Shown: one piece after another, positions 26,155 through 37,616 of the stretch
Position numbering within the stretch: the first letter of the stretch is position 1
Layout of the letters: every line of letters starts with the position of its first letter
DNA from: Dermatemys mawii
Taxonomy: Eukaryota > Chordata > Testudines > Dermatemydidae
Assembly (NCBI GenBank): GCA_007922305.1
Contig: ML677366.1
Span: forward strand, 11,345,132-11,409,131
Length of the DNA stretch: 64,000 nt
Direction: 5' to 3'
Notes under the pieces: model-generated
Database searches by the model: none
The model's input: the letters and a program-made list of their open reading frames with translations, nothing else
Told to the model about the DNA's origin: nothing
Made by a program: the position numbers and the translations under genes

Positions 26155-27090
26155 TATGTACATATTTTCATTAATGATTTGGAGGATGGCGTGGGTAGCA
26201 CCCTCAGCAAGTTTGCAAATGACACTAAACTGGGAGGCGCGGTAGATACGCTGGAGAGTAGGGATAGGATATAGAGGGACCTATACAAATTAGAGGATTG
26301 AGCCAAAAGAAATCTGATGAGGTTCAACATGGACAAGTGCAGAGTCCTGCACTTAGGATGAAGAATCCCATGCACTGCTACAGACTAGGGACCGAATGGC
26401 TAGTCAGCAGTTCTGCAGAAAAGACCTAGAGGTAACAGTGGATGAGAAGCTGTATATGAGTCAACAGTGTGCCCTTGTTGCCAAGAAGGCTAATGGTATT
26501 TTGGGCTGTATAAGTAGGAGTATTACCAGCAGAGAGAGGGACGTGATCATTCCCCTCTATTCAACATTGGTGAGGCCTCATCTGGAGTACTGTGTCTAGT
26601 TTTGGGCCCCACACGACAAGAAGGATGTGGAAAAATTAGAAAGAGTCCAGCAGAGGGCAACAAAAATGATTAGGGGCTTGGAGCACATGACTTATGAGGA
26701 GAGGCTGAGGGAACTAGGATTGTTTATTCTGCAGAGGAGAAGAATGAGGGGGGGATTTGACAGCTGCTGTCAACTACCTGAAAGGGGGCTCCAAAGAGGG
26801 GGGATCTAGACTGTTCTCAGTAGTACCAGATGACAGAACAAGGAGTAATGGTCTCAAGTTGCAGTGGGGGAGATTTAGTTTAGATATCAGGAAAAATCTT
26901 TTCACTAAGAGCACTGCAATGGGTTACCTAGAGAGGCAGTGGAATCTCCTTTCTTAGAGGTTTTTAAGGCCTGGCTTGACAAAGCCCTGGCTGGGATGAT
27001 TTAGTTGGGGTTGGTCCTGCTTTGAGCAGGGGGGTTGGAGTAGATGACCTCCTGAGGTCCCTTCCAACCCTGACATTCTATGATTCTATG
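26155..27090 (+). mobile_element. CR1 LINE: C-terminal reverse transcriptase relic plus 3' UTR
   Basis: Conceptual fragments read [66 protein letters not shown] and [16 protein letters not shown], the end of CR1 ORF2. The 3' UTR 'gctgggatgatttagttggg' and the tail 'attctatgattctatg' follow. Stops and at least two frame changes kill it. It is the longest CR1 in the window (about 0.93 kb) and the copy with the best preserved protein text. Confidence 0.95.
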
Positions 27091-28334
27091 TATTTAGACT
27101 CCAATTTCCCACTGGAGACCACACAGTTCCCACCAGTCACAGTTACTGCTGCTCATAATATATAGGTATAAAGCCACACACCCCAGAAAAGCTCCAACAG
27201 TTCTGAAATACAGCAGCCCATCTGCTTAGCAACACACGTCACCACCAACCTGTCACAAAGGTGTTCTGTTCTTGGCGTTGGCTCCCCAGGTCTAGATCTC
27301 TGTTCTGATGTGTAAAACACTCCATAGGGTTGACCCTTGCTATATGAGTTGTCATCTCGTCCCCCGCCCTCGTCCCAACCAGTACCTCCCATGATAACTA
27401 AGATACAGCGAGGGAAGCTTGTGAGTGCCTGAGACAGAATCTTCAGAGCTGGATCTAGACTATGGAAGTCATACTGGTCAGAAATGAGAATGACCACAGG
27501 CCTCACCACAGTCAGAACTAAAAGCAGAACTCACTTCTTTGACTAAGCTTTCCCTCCCTAATTTCTTCACCCACAACACATCCACTCTCACACACAAACA
27601 TGTGACACAAGCATAAACAAACTAAGAAAACCCATAAATTAATCTAGCTGTGTTTCTCCTACCAGCTGGAAAGCAAGACTGGGAGAAATTATTTTTTTCC
27701 TATTTTAAATACATGGGAAACACAGATATGTTATAGAGTTGGGGTGCTATACAAATACTGCAATAGATCTTATGTGTTGGGGAGTCTTATAAGTACCTAA
27801 ATTGATATACGGAGGAATGAGTTTACTGAAGACAGGGATACATGAACATGAAACTCAGCTGCTTTACATGGGAGGAGCTGCTAGTTCAGTTCAATGGCTG
27901 CTAAAGTTGCAGATGCCTCTCCCAGTCTCAGCAGTAATTTTCTTTCCTTAATTATTCAATTGCACAAGTAACCGAGGTCCATTAGAAAGGCAGATGACTG
28001 TCTTCAGACAGTGATTACTTGCCTTTGGATTGCCCAAAAAATATTTCAGCAGGATAAATAAATGTGAGGTTTAATGAGATCATTTAGCTTAACAAAAAAA
28101 CAAACAAAAAAGGGACCAGAATATGCGTATAATAAACCACTACAAATGCATCATGAATTTAGAACAAACAGGCCCCAGTTTTAGCTGTTGTCTGCACTTG
28201 GACAAGAACATAATGGAGCACTGATGTCATCTGCACATTAATACACTTAGCACCACAAGACTCATGCCTTAATAATAAAATAGCAGGACTCATGGCCTGA
28301 GACTGTGTTCTGGTTCAGTAACCCCGGCTGTCAT
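27091..28334. other. Non-coding, nothing assigned
   Basis: Includes a short 'aacaaaaaaacaaacaaaaaa' run near 28093. No exon. Confidence 0.4.
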
Positions 28335-28430
28335 CATTGTTGTTGTTGTTAATAATAAGTTACGCTTCTATAGCACCCCTGTCTCTAAGGAGTATCAAAA
28401 TCTGTTTAGAAATAATGTATGGTGTGTGTG
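28335..28430. repeat. Ancient SINE-like relic with (GTT)n lead
   Basis: 'ttgttgttgttaataataag', 'cgcttctatagcacccctgt' and 'ctaaggagtatcaaaatctg' resemble the 'tatagcgcctttcatctaaggatctcaaagc' family of old vertebrate repeats. Confidence 0.4.
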
Positions 28431-28557
28431 AATACATAATTAGCTCAAGATCTTTATACATATTTTATAGAAGACTTCAAGACCAGAGTTTCAAGTACTC
28501 ACACAACTGGGACTAGGTTTGCAAAAGATCTCAGCTTCCATTTATGTGCCTAACTAA

Positions 28558-28670
28558 GAGCCAGATTTTCAAAGCATTCTGCACCCAGAAGCTCTCATTA
28601 AAATATTTATGGGCTGATTTTTTTTTGAAGAGTTTTTTATATTAGTTGCTTAACTATTGAAAATCTGGCC
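28558..28670. repeat. Inverted-repeat dispersed element ('gccagattttcaaa' family)
   Basis: 'gagccagattttcaaagc' at the left is matched inverted by 'attgaaaatctggcc' at the right. The layout is typical of a small palindromic sauropsid repeat. Confidence 0.55.
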
Positions 28671-30264
28671 ATTGTTGTGGGTACTGAATATTTTCAACAA
28701 CTGCCCATAGTGTGCTCTGTGCTGCATGTATATGTATGTATACGTGTCATTCATTCACTTTAGTGACAAGAAGAAGTCAAAATGTTGATCTCATCTCCCT
28801 CAGGTCCTTGTCACTATTATACACTGATTTACTTTTACAGATTTTCTTTTGTGGTTTCCCCCTGAATTTCTATGCATTTTCAATGCTCGAAGTAAAGAGT
28901 GCTTGATGTCCCCAACACCGGGTGCAAGCAGTGACCCTTGGGTGTCTCCAGTCTTCATCTTTCCCTCCCCACTACTCCCCACACACAAAGGTCTTTGCTG
29001 ATTACTCTGGTGACTTTTTAGATAGATGAACCTTGAAGGTATGAAACGCATGCAAAACTGATTCTGAACACAAGTGGCTCTATATAAGTAGCTCATAACT
29101 GCAGTGTGAGATTATATGAAGAAGTTGAAGAGATCCCTCATCTGCTTGGCCGTAGCTTCTTTGAAGTCCTAACTACCAGAACAGAGCCATTTCATCAATA
29201 TAGATTGCCCAGTTGTAGGCTTAATTGCTTCCTGTTGTGAAGAACCCACGTCAGACATTCCAGAGGGAAATCTGCACAATCTGAGGAAATCGGAGTGGAG
29301 AGTGGTGGAACCTGACCCCATAGAACAAGCAGAGGAACTGAGATAATCATTCCATGTTACAACCTGCAAAGTGTATTCATGCCACTCATAATTACTGAGA
29401 GATCTAGGATGAAATTCTTCCCCATTAAGTGGGCCAGCACAAGGCACAGGGACCACTTAAGTCCTACTTAAATCTTGCAAATTCTCACCAACATTGTCAA
29501 TTCCTTCTTTAGTGTGATCCTTCTACAACATGCCCTGAAATGTTCAACAGTCGGAACCATGCTTAAAAAGCATCATTTCACGTTAACAATCTCACCAAGA
29601 AAAACCCAGTCTCCAAACACTCCTTCAGGAATATTTGACCTTAGTCAATATTTTAGACCTCCCTTCCAATTACAGTTCATGCTCAGACATTGCATGGAGG
29701 TGGTGTTGGTTGCAGTGCTGGACAAAGCTTAGGTGTTCATGCTAATACTGCTTGATGATTTGGGTTTGGTGGGGGATTGCCTTTGATATAAAGACTACGT
29801 AGCTGACCTATTTATGAGCCCTTGCAGAAGTGGACAGAATTGTACTAACCTGGCCTTACTCATTCTTCTCTGATAGTCCCAAGAAAGTCCTTGCAAGGTG
29901 CTGCTCCTCTTTCCCAAGGACTTTTGCATCTAGAATTTTCTGGGCTCAATCCATCCTTCTCTCTTATTCAACTTGTTTATGTCAAGCTGCAAGGTGGAGC
30001 TGATGTGGTGCTATAGCCTAGAATGCCATCAATAAGCCAATGGCGTCCAAATCAACAACTTTTTTGTATCTAGTGCAGAAGGTCATAGTATCTAAGGAAA
30101 TTGTAACCTGAGTGGCTCAACCAGGGTATGATGGAGGTGATATTAATAGAAGGAGAAAAGCATCTGGGGAACTGGTAGTAGTTATGACCTCATCCTCTAC
30201 GATGAGGCTATCTATGAGGGATATCTGCCCACTGGTTTTCATGGCATAATTCAGCCTACATGTC
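28671..30264. other. Non-coding, nothing assigned
   Basis: No exon or clear repeat. The stretch from about 29810 could be upstream LINE relic too decayed to read. Confidence 0.35.
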
Positions 30265-30625
30265 ATGTTGGATGAGGAACCTAACCATGATGTTCCATGC
30301 TTTTGTCACCTCCAGGCTAGACTAATACACTGTGTTCTACCCAGGGTAGGCCATGAAAGCCATACAGCTGGTACATCATGAAAATATCTACCTCCTTCTA
30401 AGCATGACATGAAGAAAATACTTCTTCCATCATAGACTATCAGACACTGCCTCTCCCTCTATGGAGTGAGGATAGAGCCATCGTAGATAGTGGAGGTGAA
30501 GCGTTCTCAGTGGAGAGCTACACCTATGGAATTCCTTACCGCTGCAGGTCAGGATGAACCTGATTCTTGTCACTTATAGTGCATGCTGCAAGATCTGTCT
30601 TTTTGCTCTGGACTTCCCCCCATCC
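30265..30625 (+). mobile_element. L2/L3-type LINE reverse transcriptase relic
   Basis: Frames read HAFVTSRLD (about 30295-30325) and LWNSLPLQVR (30523-30552), hallmark phrases near the C-terminus of L2/L3 LINE ORF2. Frameshifts and stops lie between them. Confidence 0.7.
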
Positions 30626-32784
30626 CCATAATGGAAGGCTAGCAACATTCTCCTGATAGATAACCCAACAGGCAACCCTTCTAGTCTTTTTCGAGAGTCC
30701 AAGTCTTACTTGGATAGAACTGAACTGAATCTTATTTCCATTCCCAGCATTTAAATAGAGAGCGGACAGATCAATGACTAGACAAGTGGACAGATGTACG
30801 ATAGATGGACAAAGGGATGTATGTCGGTGGCATGAGCATCAGTGAGGATGGAAAGTAAGGATAGAAAGAAAAATAGTGCCCAATATGTTAGCCATTCTGA
30901 AGGACTCATCCTGTTCACTGCATTAATAGTAACTCTACATTGTCCTGTGGAAACTTGTTTGCTTGCATTCTTATTAGAACAGTGCGTGCTCTGCAACTCT
31001 ACTCCAGTATCTCCAGTGATTTTTTTTTTTTCTGCCTCAGACTTTAAGCTCTGGAGAGGACCAGCTGAGGTCATTTCTTCCCCCTTCTTCCTCTAAGAAA
31101 ATTCATGCCATGCAGGGGTCAGATGTCAGGAATATGCAGATAAAGTGGCCCAAAAGCTGGTATGAAGGCAGCACAGTGAGAAGTGCAATTTTCATTGTAA
31201 AGGAGCCTCATAAATATGCAGCCTATTAATAAGTGCTTTCATTGTGACAAATGTCACTAGGCTGATTTGAGTCACTTTGGAGGTGGAACGGATAACAATT
31301 ATGTAGCACCTGAGAGGAAGACTCTCTCAACAAATGGATTCTCATTTTTGTTTCTGTAGTGCAATTTAAATACCCAAGTCCTGGTTGTCAAGTCTTAAGA
31401 ACTAAAATTATTTCTGTGAGACATTTGCATCTCACCAGCCAACCAGCCCCATTACAGTTCGTGAATGCAAAACTCGAAAGATCAGAGATGTAAACAACAA
31501 CGGAGAAGATTAAAGCCCTCAACATTTCAGGCACCTCTGAAACGAAGCTCTGAGCTATGGCTGAGGGGCAGTTTGCCTAGATTGTCTGCATGTGAATGAG
31601 TGACTCTCGAATGAAAGTTACTGCGTGTTGCTTGATGTTAGCTGTGGAGCAGGGAAATGACTCCTATTGACAATACCTCCTAGTTTAGGAAATTTGCAAG
31701 GCCCTCCACTATGCTCCCTCCTTGCACGGGCTCAGAAGGCACAAGTCAAGGACCAGCAATGATTACAGTCATCAGTGCTTCAACAAGGATCCTAGCAATT
31801 GTTCCACCCTACCAACACTGTGTACTCTATAAGACTAGCTGTCCACAGAAGAGTTCCTTTGGAAACAACAGAAAGAGAGTAGTGATTCAAGAGAACCAGA
31901 CTCTGCTCCATAATTGTGGAGGGTGAAACTTTTACATACTTCGGGTGAAAGCCTGACATCACTGAAATCAGTGGTCCAGCTCTCAACTACAGCCTGCAGG
32001 TACGGAGACTAAGAGCACTGGTCTACTTCACATAGGTCACCAGTCACCCACTACAGATCGGGGGTTGGGTATGAGTAGGTGGCATAGAGGTGAATTGCTA
32101 CACATCTCACTATGTTCAGTCCTTCACTGCCATCCAGTCTCTACAACCTCTTGAAAGGTTTAAAAGATGGCAACTGCAAAGTTATCAACACATTCATATT
32201 TTTTGCCACCCATGCAAAAATCAAATGGTACCCATTGTTTGGTACCACCCATGCAAATATCAATTACACAATCTGACAAGGAGAAAATGGAATTGCGGTG
32301 TGTTAGGCTGTAAGTATTTAGTTTAGTGATCTGAGGCTGTCTTTTACTATAGTGTAATGATACCACCTGGCCAGATAGCAGAGAGCTGGGCCATTATGGG
32401 CTGTTCTGCACTTTCAATTTAAATTACAGTTTGCTGTGATTTAAGATGCTATCTCCCTGAAAAGTCCATGCTTTCCTTGTGGGTAATAATTATCCTTGGC
32501 TAATATAAGTTGCGAGGCTGGTAATTAGGAGTTTTATGACATTGTAATTTTGCTTCATATTGTCCGAGAATTGGATAGTTTGCTCACTGCTTAATAACCT
32601 TGATCAGGAATGAGTCACTGGTTTTAAAGGACAGCTAGTCTGTAAATCTCATCATCACTCCTCTCTCTGCTTTGTGCCTGAGCTTTCGTTTGAAGAGCGT
32701 GCTCTAGTCTGTGAGCTGAGTGAGCTGTTGTTTGCCAGCTGCTTGGTTGAAAACGAGCTGCTTGAACTTATTCAAAATATATGT
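30626..32784. other. Non-coding; possible conserved non-coding blocks
   Basis: No exon found. About 31185-31300 and 32390-32640 are AT-rich with TAATTA-like words and resemble conserved non-coding DNA in feel only. A 39-bp-spaced direct repeat lies at 32206-32264. Confidence 0.3.
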
Positions 32785-32935
32785 TATTATTTTATGTATT
32801 TGTATTGCTGTGGTGCTTAGGAGCCCCATTCAGTGAGCAGGCCCTATTTTGCTAAGCACTGTACAAACATACAAGAAAAAGAAGGTCTCTACGCCAATCT
32901 TCATATAAGAGAAGAGACAGTTGAATATACCAGAC
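32785..32935 (-). repeat. Ancient 'gcactgtacaaacat' repeat
   Basis: 'tttgtattgctgtggtgctt', 'aggagccccattcagtgagc' and 'aagcactgtacaaacata' are the reverse orientation of the family at 21598 and 42070. Confidence 0.7.
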
Positions 32936-33006
32936 AGAAAGAGGGGATGCAAGGAAACACTGGGTCAGTGTTATGAAAGCAAAGCATCTCAGGAGAGATT
33001 ACTCTG

Positions 33007-33061
33007 ATAATTCACTATGATATCTCTTGATGATTCCAATAATTCACCATGATATCTCTTG
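33007..33061. repeat. Two-copy tandem duplication, period 32 bp
   Basis: 'ataattcactatgatatctc' at 33007 recurs as 'ataattcaccatgatatctc' at 33039, with one difference. Confidence 0.85.
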
Positions 33062-33274
33062 GCCAGCTCAAGAGCTGATGGGAAGAATTGTTTGAGTCTG
33101 CAAGTAAGCAAACGCTAGAGCTGTTTTCCTCTCTGCTGTTGCTTTGAACCTGTTATGCCTGGACTTTGGTGTAGGTTAAAGCAGGCTGGGGCCTCCCCTT
33201 GCTAATGGTGGCTGGGAATGGCCCCATGGAACCATATTCAAGTTAAACACAGCCAGAGTGCAGTATGTTATCCT

Positions 33275-33938
33275 GCGGAAAGGGATCTGGAGGTCATAGT
33301 GGATCACAAGGTAAATATGAGTCAACAGTGTAACACTTGCAAAAAAAGCAAACATCATTTTGGGATGTATTAGCAGAAGTATTATAAGCAAGACATGAAA
33401 AGCAATTCTTCCACTCTACTCCATGCTGATTAGGCCTCAGCTGGAGTATTGCGTTCAGTTCTGTGCACCATATTTCAGGAAAGATGTGGACAAATTGGTG
33501 AAAGTCCAGAGAAGAGCAACCAAAATGATTAAAGATGTAGAAAACATGACTTGTGAGTGAAGATTGAAAAAATTGGGTTTGCTTAGTCTGGAGAAGAGAA
33601 GACTGAGAGAGAGACATAGTTTTCAAGTACATAAAAAAAAAGGAGGAGGGAGAAAAATTGTTCTTAATCTCTGAGGATAGGACAAGAAGCAATCGACTTA
33701 AATTGCAGCCAGGGAGGTTTAGGTTGGACATTAGGAAAAACTTCCTAACTGTCAGGATGGTTAAGCACTGGAATAAATTTCCTAGGGAGGTTTGTAGAAT
33801 CTCCATCATTGGGGATTTTTAAGAGCAGGTTAGACAAACACCCGTCAGGGATGGTCTAGATAATACTTAGTCCTGCCATGAGTGCAGGGGACTTACTAAA
33901 TGACCTCTCGAGGTCCCTTCCGGTTCTGATTCTATGTT
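33275..33938 (+). mobile_element. CR1 LINE: C-terminal reverse transcriptase relic plus 3' UTR
   Basis: Conceptual fragments read [55 protein letters not shown] and FVESPSLGIFKSRLDK. The 3' UTR 'gacctctcgaggtcccttcc' and a 'gattctatgtt' end follow. It is a different subfamily from the copy at 26155. The 171-codon minus-strand frame at 33294-33809 is its antisense shadow. Confidence 0.92.
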
Positions 33939-35184
33939 CCTCCTAGCCCTGGCACATACCTTTATGCCAGGGCTGAGTTGGAGGGGTGGTGTGTGAGAAC
34001 TGGCTACACAGGCTCTGCACCAGCTGAGACCTTCCCCACAGTGGGAGAATTCTCAGCCAAAGATGGTGCTTTCTGGACCCTCTATGCCACCTGAATGCAG
34101 CAGAGAATCTGACCCTATAGGCAAGACAAAAAATCTGTAATTGTGCTAAAATGTGCCTCTCTCAATCCTCTGTTGTACCAGATACACTGCAGCTTTCTCT
34201 GTTTCCTTGTCATGCTTACAGAATTCCTGGCTGTTACACAGTACGATGATCTGCTCAACATTTATTCACTCCCTGACAATGTCTCTTTTACATGAAGACC
34301 TTCAGACTTAATGATTATGTTGTTGTTAAGGGAATTTCTGGAACTACAATAACCAGACATGCTAGATTTACGTAGTCTTGCTTAACAATCAGTAGTACTT
34401 TTACAGCAAGTTCCCAGATCTCAGTTATATCAGACAAGGGAGGATCCTCTAGGAAGTCATCCCTGAAGATCGGGGGAATAAAACACATACTTAGACAGAG
34501 AGCTGTGAGTGGCTGATAATCCCCGATTTTGCTCATGCTGTGAATATCATTTGGAGCAGAAATTCTTCTCCGAGCGGTGAGAGATGCCTGTCACCCTTTC
34601 TGAAATTCTCAGGACAGTCATGATTTTCACGTGGCTGTCAGTTGAAGAAACCCAAGGCTTAGACTCTGAAGATGCTTTCATGGGAGTTGCTTGCATAAAG
34701 TGGCTTCAGAACTGACCCCCTCAGATTTACTTTGGGACTTGTGATGTTGAGCGGTAGCCCTGTGATTGGTGCTGTAACATGGAGAAGCCAGAGCCTGTTT
34801 GAGGGCCCCATCATAACACCTTTTCTTTACTTCATTTAAAATGGAGAAAGAAGTAGAATGCAAAACTCTATTTATAGCTCCTCTGTCTGCCAGTGATAAG
34901 ACAAGTTATGTAGTCAACATGACTGCAGAGGAAGGTATGAACATGCAAAATAAGACAGAGGAAGATGCAGGACAGTCAAGTCCCTTCTGAACAGATTCTC
35001 AATGGCAAAACTGGGTGGAGCTTGGAAAATATACAGTTCTGAAGCTTAAACTGAATTTACCCTCTGGAACCAACTTACCTTTACAAACCAGAGAATCTAG
35101 TTAAAGTGTCAGTAACTTACTGGCTTCTCCTGCTAATTGTTCAAAATCTTTTTATTTTTTCAGAGGTTTAGTATAATTGAGGAG
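33939..35184. other. Non-coding, nothing assigned
   Basis: No exon or clear repeat recognised. Confidence 0.4.
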
Positions 35185-35322
35185 GAATTTCATGCTGGTG
35201 AATGATGCCAGTTTACTTCCCAGATAGATAAAGTTCTCCACCACTTCCATTTGTCTGGAAGCACACGTCTTGTATTGCAACTTTTGTGCTGACACTGTAG
35301 GCAATAAATTGTCATCAAATAT
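35185..35322 (-). mobile_element. Inverted 5' piece of a non-LTR reverse transcriptase relic
   Basis: On the minus strand it reads IFDDNLLPTVSAQKL (resembling the RT FADD-box region) and MEVVENFIYLGSKLAS, the YLGS block that precedes the RT thumb in RTE-like LINEs. The next block lies on the plus strand starting at about 35336, so this piece is inverted relative to it. Confidence 0.6.
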
Positions 35323-35335
35323 GCACTGCCAGCCA

Positions 35336-35600
35336 GAAATCCTAAGGAGAAATAGTTTAGCAGCCTCAGCCATGAAGGACCTGAACAGGGTCTGTAGCCA
35401 AAAGAAGGACAAACTATATATAAAAGTACGGATTTATCAAACCTGTGTACTTCCAATCCTCTCATGTGGATGCGAAACATAGATGTTGCTTAAATAAAAG
35501 CCTGGAGGCATTTGATATGCATTGCCAGCGGTGACTACTGGGTATAAGATGGTTTGACTTTCTCAGTAATAGGGATGCATCATTAAGAACTGGCCTTGCA
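35336..35600 (+). mobile_element. Non-LTR reverse transcriptase relic, C-terminal block (part 1)
   Basis: Reads EILRRNSLAASAMKDLNRVC, YQTCVLPILSCGCET and, after a frameshift, LEAFDMHCQR and LLGIRWFDFLSNRDASLRT. These are well-known C-terminal motifs of RTE/craniofacial-like LINE proteins. It is interrupted at about 35605 by a GC-rich element and resumes at about 35946. Confidence 0.75.
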
Positions 35601-35604
35601 AAGA

Positions 35605-35945
35605 CTGAAGTTATTGGCCACTGCTGACCAGGGCCATGGCTCTATGTTTTTTACTGCCCAAAGCGCAGCAGTCAGGCAGCCTTTGGCGGCGTGCCTGCGG
35701 GAGGTCCTGTGGTCCTGCCGATTCAGCGGCGTGTCTGCGAGAGGTCGGTCGGTCCCGTGGGTTCGGCGTACCTGCCACGGAAATACCACCAAATCCACGG
35801 GACCGGCGGATCTCCCGCAAGCACACCGCCAAAGGCCGCCTGACTGCTGCCCTGACCGCGACCAACAGGCTGCCCCCTGCAGCTTGCCTCCCCAGGCATG
35901 CGTTTGCTGCGCTGGTGCCTAGAGCTGCCCCTTCTGCTGACTTGC
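35605..35945. mobile_element. GC-rich hairpin element nested in the LINE relic
   Basis: Strongly GC-rich compared with its surroundings. 35666-35849 forms an imperfect inverted repeat of about 50-bp arms: 'cagcagtcaggcagcctttg' at the left, and its complement 'caaaggccgcctgactgctg' at the right (one difference). The overlapping frames of 71 to 126 codons on both strands result from this palindromic composition. I recall similar units as turtle repeats. The exact borders are uncertain. Confidence 0.6.
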
Positions 35946-36110
35946 CCTTTTTTGGTTTTGTTGCTCGCCTCAGAGACAAAGTCCCCCACACATCGAGCTC
36001 TGAAGATTGGATTTGAGGTCAGGAAGGGTCACCACCTAGTCACGGACTGATGACAGTCACGCAATAGCCCACAATGAACCTGGCTGCATCAGATCAATAA
36101 TAATAATCCA
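35946..36110 (+). mobile_element. Non-LTR reverse transcriptase relic, C-terminal block (part 2)
   Basis: Reads FGFVARLRDKVPHTS, then in another frame LKIGFEVRKGHH and TWLHQINN, matching the family ending 'LFGHVARL ... RGRPRNTWLHQI'. It continues part 1 after the nested insertion. Confidence 0.65.
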
Positions 36111-36509
36111 GTGGAGATCTTAGGCACCAACAGTGTGGTTATGGACAATCAGCTCTATGGATTGCTCCAGTTGTTGTTGAATGGTGCCAGACCGACAGCC
36201 CTGGAGCACAAAGGCTTCTGTTTCTCTACAGAATAGATAAAACCCAAGCAGTATAGGGCAATCTTCCCACATACAACCCACCCAATGATCTCAACCCTAC
36301 CCTAGTGGAAGCACCTGTAGTGACGAGAAAGTACTGTAGTTCATTTCCCCTGGTCTGTCTAGTCTTTGACTTTCCCTCTGAGACTGCAAGGGGACCAATT
36401 GGTGCCAAGCTAAAAGCTTTTTCCCTTCACAGCCCAACCTCTCCATCAAATATTGCTGGGAAGCAATCTTTTCAGGTGAAGAATATTTCCAGGGGAGGAT
36501 AAAGCAAAA
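36111..36509. other. Non-coding, nothing assigned
   Basis: No exon or clear repeat. Confidence 0.4.
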
Positions 36510-36680
36510 GAGCGAGTGCTAGTAGATGTGGATTCTCATCCACCTACTTTTTATGTGACTTGGGCAAGTCACTTAAACCTCTTTCTGACTCAGTTTCCTC
36601 TTGTAACAACTGTGGGTAATATATCCCTACTTTTCTGTCTCAGAGGGTATGTGAGAAGTCTACCTCATTAATGCTTATCA
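36510..36680 (+). repeat. MIR-type CORE-SINE
   Basis: 'tgtgacttgggcaagtcact', 'taaacctctttctgactcag' and 'tttcctcttgtaacaactgt' form the MIR core, with an AT-rich tail after it. Confidence 0.75.
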
Positions 36681-37344
36681 AACACAATGCAATTCTCAAA
36701 GGAAGACACTAAACCAAAACATTATGATTATGTTTATACTCTCTATTGGTTGCCACGGAGCTGAATTTGATGTCAAAAATTCCACACAATGATTTTACTC
36801 TGGGATAAAAATAGGACAATGAGAAGGTTTAACTTCAAAAACGCTGATCTGAACACCAGCTATCATGGATTTACTGCAGTGAAGATTTCAAAAAGTACTT
36901 ATAATCTGTACCCCTTTTGTCCTTGAATTTCTTCTCTGTGGAAACCCCAGCTAAAAGTTCATCCCAGGTAAATTTTCCCTCCACAGTAGATAATCGAAGG
37001 TTGCAATGACCTTGGCAATGATTCAGAGGTAAACTCCACTTCAGCATGAACTCTTCTTGACCAATTTCTCTGCTGTGTTAGACACAAAGGGGCTTTGATT
37101 TGCCATCAGGCGGGAATCTATTTCTCACTTCATTTCTGTTTATCTTGAACAAATGTTAAATTGACAGTAAGGGACCAAACCTGTATCAGCAGGTGGGATA
37201 GACTACTAGATGACCTAATTAGATCTTTTCTCTCTCTTTTTTTCTATGATTTTTTGAAACATTATTCCGCACAGGATAGTGTGCTTATGGCTAGGGGACT
37301 GAGTGGCTCAGCAGATTAATTACAGAGTACAGGGACTTTCACTT
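36681..37344. other. Non-coding, nothing assigned
   Basis: No exon or clear repeat recognised. Confidence 0.4.
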
Positions 37345-37616
37345 GGCCCTGGTCTACACTGGGGGTGGGGGAAATCAATCTAAAATATGCAACTTCATCT
37401 ACAAGGATATGTCTTACTGTGGCATCTTCATGGTGGTTTTTTGACTGCTGCCACTCCCCAGTCGACTCCGCCTGCGCCTCTTGCGGCGGTGGATACTGGA
37501 GTCAACGGGAAAGCACTCAGGGATCAATTTATCGCATCTAGACTAGACACAATAAATCAACCCCCGATAGATAGATCGCTACTTGCCGATCTAGCGGGTA
37601 GTGTAGACATACCCTT
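37345..37616 (-). mobile_element. hAT-like MITE ('ggtatgtctacactacccgcc' family)
   Basis: Ends 'ccctggtctacactgggggt' and 'gcgggtagtgtagacatacc', with the interior block 'cgactccgcctgcgcctctt' and a nested palindrome around 'atcgcatctagactagacac'. Two further copies lie at 44373 and 44726. No transposase. hAT assignment rests on the CAGGG-type termini and is tentative. Confidence 0.7.

Noticed and set aside
33294..33809. 171-codon minus-strand open frame
   Set aside because: It is the antisense shadow of a CR1 reverse transcriptase relic on the plus strand.
35596..36016. Several overlapping arginine/alanine-rich frames on both strands
   Set aside because: They lie in the GC-rich hairpin element nested in the LINE relic and are not genes.
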